Assembly (NCBI GenBank): GCA_004134985.1
Contig: REGQ01000011.1
Span: 1 to 64,000, forward strand
From: Paenibacillaceae bacterium
Lineage (GTDB): Bacteria > Bacillota > Bacilli > Paenibacillales > Paenibacillaceae
Direction of reading: 5' to 3'
Length of the DNA stretch: 64,000 bases
The translations under genes and the position numbers were made by a program. Below the pieces are notes generated by a model that saw nothing but the letters and a program-made list of their open reading frames with translations, did no database searches and was not told where the DNA came from. This document shows positions 60,954 to 64,000 of the stretch, in pieces (within the stretch, counting starts at the first letter, position 1; each line of letters begins with the position of its first letter).

Positions 60954-61304
60954 TCATTGATTTTGTGATGCTGCTCTGCTTCGTTCAAGCAATAGGGCGT
61001 CCGGCATCGGACCATTGTTCAGTTCCACCTTATCCGGCGCATGCTCCGAAAGCAGCTTGTACATTTGCATTCGCCCGGCAGGGCTTGAAGTATGCAGAAA
61101 AATCCGCTGCGGGTAGCTGCCTGTTGCGACAATATGTTTGACCACTTCAATCCCCGTAGGTTCTCCCCAGCCCAAGTCATAATCCAATGAGAGCACGCCG
61201 ACGGCATCCGAATCGAGCAGTTGCTTGCATTCTTCAACATTGCGCGCCGGAACGAATCCGGCCGGGCAATGGCGGTAGTCATCCAGAAAAATGTGGATCA
61301 ACAC
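60954..61304 (-). CDS. Cyclic-phosphate-processing receiver-domain (cREC) protein
   Basis: A 116-residue receiver-like domain without an output module. It has acidic residues at MLIHIFLDDYR, a second acidic cluster in LSLDYDLGWGEPTG and a conserved LHTSSPAGRMQMY near residue 85. This pattern matches the cREC family, which comparative studies propose to process cyclic or terminal phosphates of nucleic acids; this is a family-level prediction. It is not a two-component regulator: the Lys of receivers is not at the expected place. It starts at a GTG (61304) with GAGGTG 4 nt upstream, or at the adjacent TTG. It lies between endonuclease IV and an ABC ATPase gene on one strand. Confidence 0.65.
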   Translation of the reverse strand: MLIHIFLDDYRHCPAGFVPARNVEECKQLLDSDAVGVLSLDYDLGWGEPTGIEVVKHIVATGSYPQRIFLHTSSPAGRMQMYKLLSEHAPDKVELNNGPMPDALLLERSRAASQNQ

Positions 61305-61320
61305 GGTTCACCTCGCTTGT

Positions 61321-62157
61321 CTAATCTGACAGCCATTCGTTCAAAAGATCGATCTGCGCCTTGTGAGTGCCGTCCTTGCCCTTTGGCGTTTCCAGCACAA
61401 TGGGAACGGATCGTACCTCAGGAATCGCGAGAAACGCAATGAGCGCTTCTGTCCCGATATGCCCTTCGCCAATAACAGCATGTCGGTCACGGTACGAACC
61501 TGACGGATACAACGAATCATTGAGGTGGACGGCCCCCAGATGCTCCAGCACGCCGGTCGTGCGCGCCCGATCCAGCCAGTTCATGTCCGGCTGTCCATCC
61601 CATACGCCGCTGGCCAGCAGATGACAGGTATCCAGACAATAGCCGATTCGCTCCGGGTAGCGGGTAAGCGCGCGAATTTGGGCCAACTCCTCAAACGTCA
61701 TGCCCATTCGCGCATGCTCCCCGGACTGATTTTCAATCAGCAGCTTGGCCCGTCCCTCCCACTGTGCAAGGGTCTCATTGAGGCAATGAATAATGTTTTT
61801 ATACCCCTGCAGTGGATCGCTTCCTTTGTAAATCCCGAAATGAACGACGGTGCCAACCGAGCCGCAGGCTTCGGCGATATGCAAATCGTTCAGCAGCGAG
61901 GCAACCGTTGCCTGCAAGCGGGCGGCGTCTTCGACAGCCAAATTGGTAGGATACGGCGAATGTGCGATAGAAGCCATCTGATGTTCATGACAAAAACGGG
62001 CACAATGCGCCGCATCTGCAGGGTCAAATCGTTTGACAAGCAGCGAGCGCGGATTTTTCGGAAAATACTGAAAAGCGCGCCCTCCTTGTGCCAGCGCCGA
62101 TTTCGCAGCCTGAAGATAACCGCCGCCAATACTGACATGACTGCCTGCCGCGGCCAT
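61321..62157 (-). CDS. nfo: Deoxyribonuclease IV (endonuclease IV)
   Basis: A 278-residue AP endonuclease 2-type TIM barrel. Metal ligands lie in GSHVSIGGG, AHSPYPTN, VVHFG, LIENQSG, CLDTCHLLASG and HLNDS with DRHAVIGEGHIG; the closing IVLETPKG is typical. It cleaves the backbone 5' to abasic sites and removes 3' blocks during base-excision repair. It is followed by the cREC gene 16 bp later and preceded by the Fpg-type glycosylase gene 3 bp upstream, forming a repair cluster. Confidence 0.92.
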   Translation of the reverse strand: MAAAGSHVSIGGGYLQAAKSALAQGGRAFQYFPKNPRSLLVKRFDPADAAHCARFCHEHQMASIAHSPYPTNLAVEDAARLQATVASLLNDLHIAEACGSVGTVVHFGIYKGSDPLQGYKNIIHCLNETLAQWEGRAKLLIENQSGEHARMGMTFEELAQIRALTRYPERIGYCLDTCHLLASGVWDGQPDMNWLDRARTTGVLEHLGAVHLNDSLYPSGSYRDRHAVIGEGHIGTEALIAFLAIPEVRSVPIVLETPKGKDGTHKAQIDLLNEWLSD

Positions 62158-62160
62158 TAT

Positions 62161-62976
62161 TTAATTCCCCTTTTGACAATCAGGGCAGTAAAATGATTTA
62201 CGTGAAGCGATTTCGGTCTTGACAATAATGCCATTGCAGCGCACGCAATGCTCTCCCTCGCGGTCATAAACTTTGCAGCGCTCATTGATGCCGCCGGTAT
62301 GGTTGTCGTCTTTGGTGAACGGGTTTTCCATATAGCCGCCATAGCGCACGCCGTCCGTCAACTCCTGGTGCATTGCTGTATACAGATTGCTCCAGTCCGA
62401 GTCGGTAAGAGCCGGAATTTTAATATCCGGTCTTACGGCTGCAGCAAAGGCTATTTCATCGGAATAGTAATTGCCAATCCCCGCGATAACCTGCTGATCA
62501 AGCAACGCCGACTTCAACACGCCGCGCTTCCCCTTAAACCGCTCTTGAAACTTTTCTAGCGTAAACCGTTTCTCCATCGGTTCCGGCCCAAGCTGGCTCA
62601 TTCTTGCCTCTGTTTCTTTCACAGACAGCAGATGCAAATAACCGAGCCGCAGCCCGATGAAATAAAGGTTCCCGCCAGGGAATCGCAGCGTAACTTGCGC
62701 AGTGCGGTCAGGTTTGGTGTCCTCTGTACCGAAATACATCCAACCGCCAAGCATCAGATGCAGCAGCAACCGTTTCCCGTTATTCAGATGGAAAATAATA
62801 TGCTTGCCTCTTCGCTCCACAAACCATATTTCTTTTCCTGTCACTTCTTCGATAAATTGCTGCGCAGGCACGTTAAGCGATTTCTCGCGTTCGACTTCGG
62901 CGCCAATGATTGTTTGCCCTGCAATTCGCTCGGCAAGCTTGGTTCGGTAGTTTTCCATCTCTGGCCATTCCGGCAT
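62161..62976 (-). CDS. Fpg/Nei-family DNA glycosylase
   Basis: A 271-residue formamidopyrimidine-glycosylase-type enzyme. It begins MPEWPEMENYRTKL: Pro2 is the catalytic imine-forming residue and Glu3 the acid. A Lys equivalent to Lys57 is in NGKRLLLHLM, H2TH follows (SALLDQQVIAGIGNYYSDEI), and a zinc finger with CVRCNG...YCPDCQ ends the protein. Trp4 replaces the usual Leu4. It should excise oxidised bases. I start at the ATG at 62976 with AAGGAAG 7 nt upstream; the frame upstream overlaps the HAD-IIA gene. It lies 3 bp from nfo, so glycosylase and AP endonuclease are likely made together. Confidence 0.88.
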   Translation of the reverse strand: MPEWPEMENYRTKLAERIAGQTIIGAEVEREKSLNVPAQQFIEEVTGKEIWFVERRGKHIIFHLNNGKRLLLHLMLGGWMYFGTEDTKPDRTAQVTLRFPGGNLYFIGLRLGYLHLLSVKETEARMSQLGPEPMEKRFTLEKFQERFKGKRGVLKSALLDQQVIAGIGNYYSDEIAFAAAVRPDIKIPALTDSDWSNLYTAMHQELTDGVRYGGYMENPFTKDDNHTGGINERCKVYDREGEHCVRCNGIIVKTEIASRKSFYCPDCQKGN

Positions 62977-63008
62977 GGTAGATCTTCCTTTCACAAGTAC
63001 GTTCTGTT

Positions 63009-63818
63009 CTATAGCAGTGAATGCAATTCTTTTAATTGATGAAATATGTAGTCTGGCTGAACATTGTGCGTCTCCGCCAAGGAAGCCAGATTGTCCGGTG
63101 TTGTTATCCCGGTGAGCACAAGGGCTGTCTTGCATCCGGATGCCTGACCGGCTGCGATATCTGTCGCGAGATTGTCGCCGACCATGAGGGTCCGTTCTGC
63201 CGTTATGCCGAGTCGCCGCAGCGCGAAATCCACCAGCACTGCCGAAGGCTTGCCGATAACGGTCGGCTTTACGCCACTTGCCGCGCTGAGGAGCGCACCG
63301 ATCGATCCTGCCCCCGGGATCAGCCCGTCGGTTGCCGGCAGCAGAAGGTCCGGATTGGTCAGCACATAGTTGGACCCCTGTCTGATCAGCCGGACCGCTT
63401 TTGTCAGCCGTTCATAAGAGAGCTGCCTGTCAATCCCCTGCAGCACATAGTCAGCTTCCAGTTCGGCCGTTCCTTCGATAATGGTTAGTCCCGCCTCGGT
63501 CGCTGCTGCGAACAGCCCCGCTTCCCCGATAATAAATACTGATGCGCCAGGCTGCCGTTCAGCAATATAAGCTGCCGATGCTTGCGCAGAGGTGCACACC
63601 TGGGCAGGGGCAGCCGGGATGCCCATCGCCTGCAGTCGCTCAGCGACAACTTCCGGTGCAGCAGTTGAATTATTGGTTACGAATAAATAACGAACCTGTG
63701 CAGCCTGCAATGCCGCCAGCCATTCTACCGCTCCTTCAATTACTCGCGTGCCATGATATATTGTGCCGTCCAGGTCAATGAGCAGCCCTTCAGGTTTGTA
63801 GCTATTGTGCTGTTGCAT
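63009..63818 (-). CDS. HAD-IIA family phosphatase (NagD-like)
   Basis: A 269-residue HAD phosphatase of type IIA. Motif I is LIDLDGTIYHG, motif II LFVTNNSTAAPE, the Lys motif VIGKPSAV and motif IV MVGDNLATDIAAG. Members of this group dephosphorylate sugar or nucleotide phosphates, some with glycerol phosphate or nucleoside monophosphate activity; the substrate here is unknown. It lies in the same run as the glycosylase gene (32-bp gap) and the partial gene at the edge (20-bp gap). Confidence 0.85.
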   Translation of the reverse strand: MQQHNSYKPEGLLIDLDGTIYHGTRVIEGAVEWLAALQAAQVRYLFVTNNSTAAPEVVAERLQAMGIPAAPAQVCTSAQASAAYIAERQPGASVFIIGEAGLFAAATEAGLTIIEGTAELEADYVLQGIDRQLSYERLTKAVRLIRQGSNYVLTNPDLLLPATDGLIPGAGSIGALLSAASGVKPTVIGKPSAVLVDFALRRLGITAERTLMVGDNLATDIAAGQASGCKTALVLTGITTPDNLASLAETHNVQPDYIFHQLKELHSLL

Positions 63819-63837
63819 TCGATATTTGTCCTCTCAA

Positions 63838-64000
63838 TCATGAAGAAGTTAGCCGGGCTGTCTTCTTGCGCAGCCGTTCGATTCGTTTGCGCAGCTGCTC
63901 AAGTTCATTCCGCTGTTTGTCGCTGCCCGTGTTGGCATTCGCACGCCGCAACACCAGTTCAAGCGCCGTTTCTGAATAGGAAAGCGCGGTGAGCGGGTCT
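63838..64000 (-). CDS. C-terminal end of a coiled-coil protein (partial)
   Basis: Only the last 54 residues lie in the window; the gene continues to the right. It ends TSS at a TGA (63838-63840). The visible part has DPLTALSYSETALELVLRRA and then a charged helix ending in RIERLRKKTARL, with heptad-like Leu spacing that suggests a coiled coil. I cannot assign a family. It is the first visible gene of the long minus-strand run with the HAD-IIA, Fpg-type and nfo genes. Confidence 0.55.
   Translation of the reverse strand, partial: DPLTALSYSETALELVLRRANANTGSDKQRNELEQLRKRIERLRKKTARLTSS

Overview
The window looks like a chromosomal segment of a Gram-positive, endospore-former-type Firmicute, most likely Paenibacillaceae (Paenibacillus or a close relative). 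Base composition is moderate. AGGAGG-type ribosome binding sites precede most genes, GTG and TTG starts are frequent, and the gene set fits: XerS recombinase, YpdA bacillithiol disulfide reductase, a B. subtilis-type pdhABCD operon, YdbS/YdbT membrane proteins, an ABC-F protein, and a surface hydrolase with copper-amine-oxidase-type N-terminal repeats. About 57 genes are supported, most on the minus strand. I saw no rRNA, tRNA, CRISPR array or complete insertion sequence.

Layout. 1-5.5 kb: a possible insertion-sequence end at the left edge, a DUF1540 mini-protein, a membrane-anchored FAD oxidoreductase paired with a secreted GHL10 glycoside hydrolase, and xerS. 5.5-15 kb: a membrane alpha/beta hydrolase, a receiver protein plus hybrid sensor kinase, and a MoxR/DUF58/DUF4129 operon. 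15-23 kb: MFS transporter, an SDR lacking the usual catalytic residues, MgtE, a PhyH dioxygenase divergent from a frameshifted AraC regulator, YpdA, and a gene broken by an in-frame stop. 23-31 kb: a two-gene fused 2-oxoacid:ferredoxin oxidoreductase, a second SDR, an APC permease, an orphan PhnC-like ATPase, and a small gene behind LexA-like boxes. 31-39 kb: HAD hydrolase, topB with a membrane glucosaminidase-like protein, a repeat-rich 780-bp gap, gltD, and the thyA-DHFR pair. 39-49.5 kb: pdhABCD, esterase, LMW phosphatase, a TRIC-type channel, thiN and ydbST. 49.5-57 kb: a tight four-gene operon (nitrilase, two GNATs, PhnP-like hydrolase), an NlpC/P60 endopeptidase, an OmpR/kinase pair and an ABC-F protein. 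57-64 kb: a Ser/Thr kinase fused to a CpaE/MinD-like domain, then a long minus-strand run of nucleic-acid repair and modification genes (RlmM-like methyltransferase, ABC ATPase, cyclic-phosphate-type receiver protein, endonuclease IV, Fpg-type glycosylase, HAD-IIA phosphatase and a partial coiled-coil gene).

How it fits together. Central carbon metabolism appears twice: the NAD-linked pyruvate dehydrogenase complex and a ferredoxin-linked 2-oxoacid oxidoreductase give two routes to acyl-CoA. One-carbon and thymidylate synthesis (ThyA, DHFR), thiamine diphosphate supply (ThiN; ThDP is a cofactor of both oxidoreductases) and base-excision repair (Nfo and an Fpg-type enzyme) are the other recognisable modules. 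The most unusual material is the small protein under apparent SOS control (30.3 kb), the stack of three unrelated repeat types at 35.2-35.7 kb, a GTATACC-ended palindromic repeat present in two copies (35.4 and 49.5 kb), the nitrilase/GNAT/PhnP-like operon, the kinase-CpaE fusion, and two genes that look recently damaged (20.1 and 22.9 kb).
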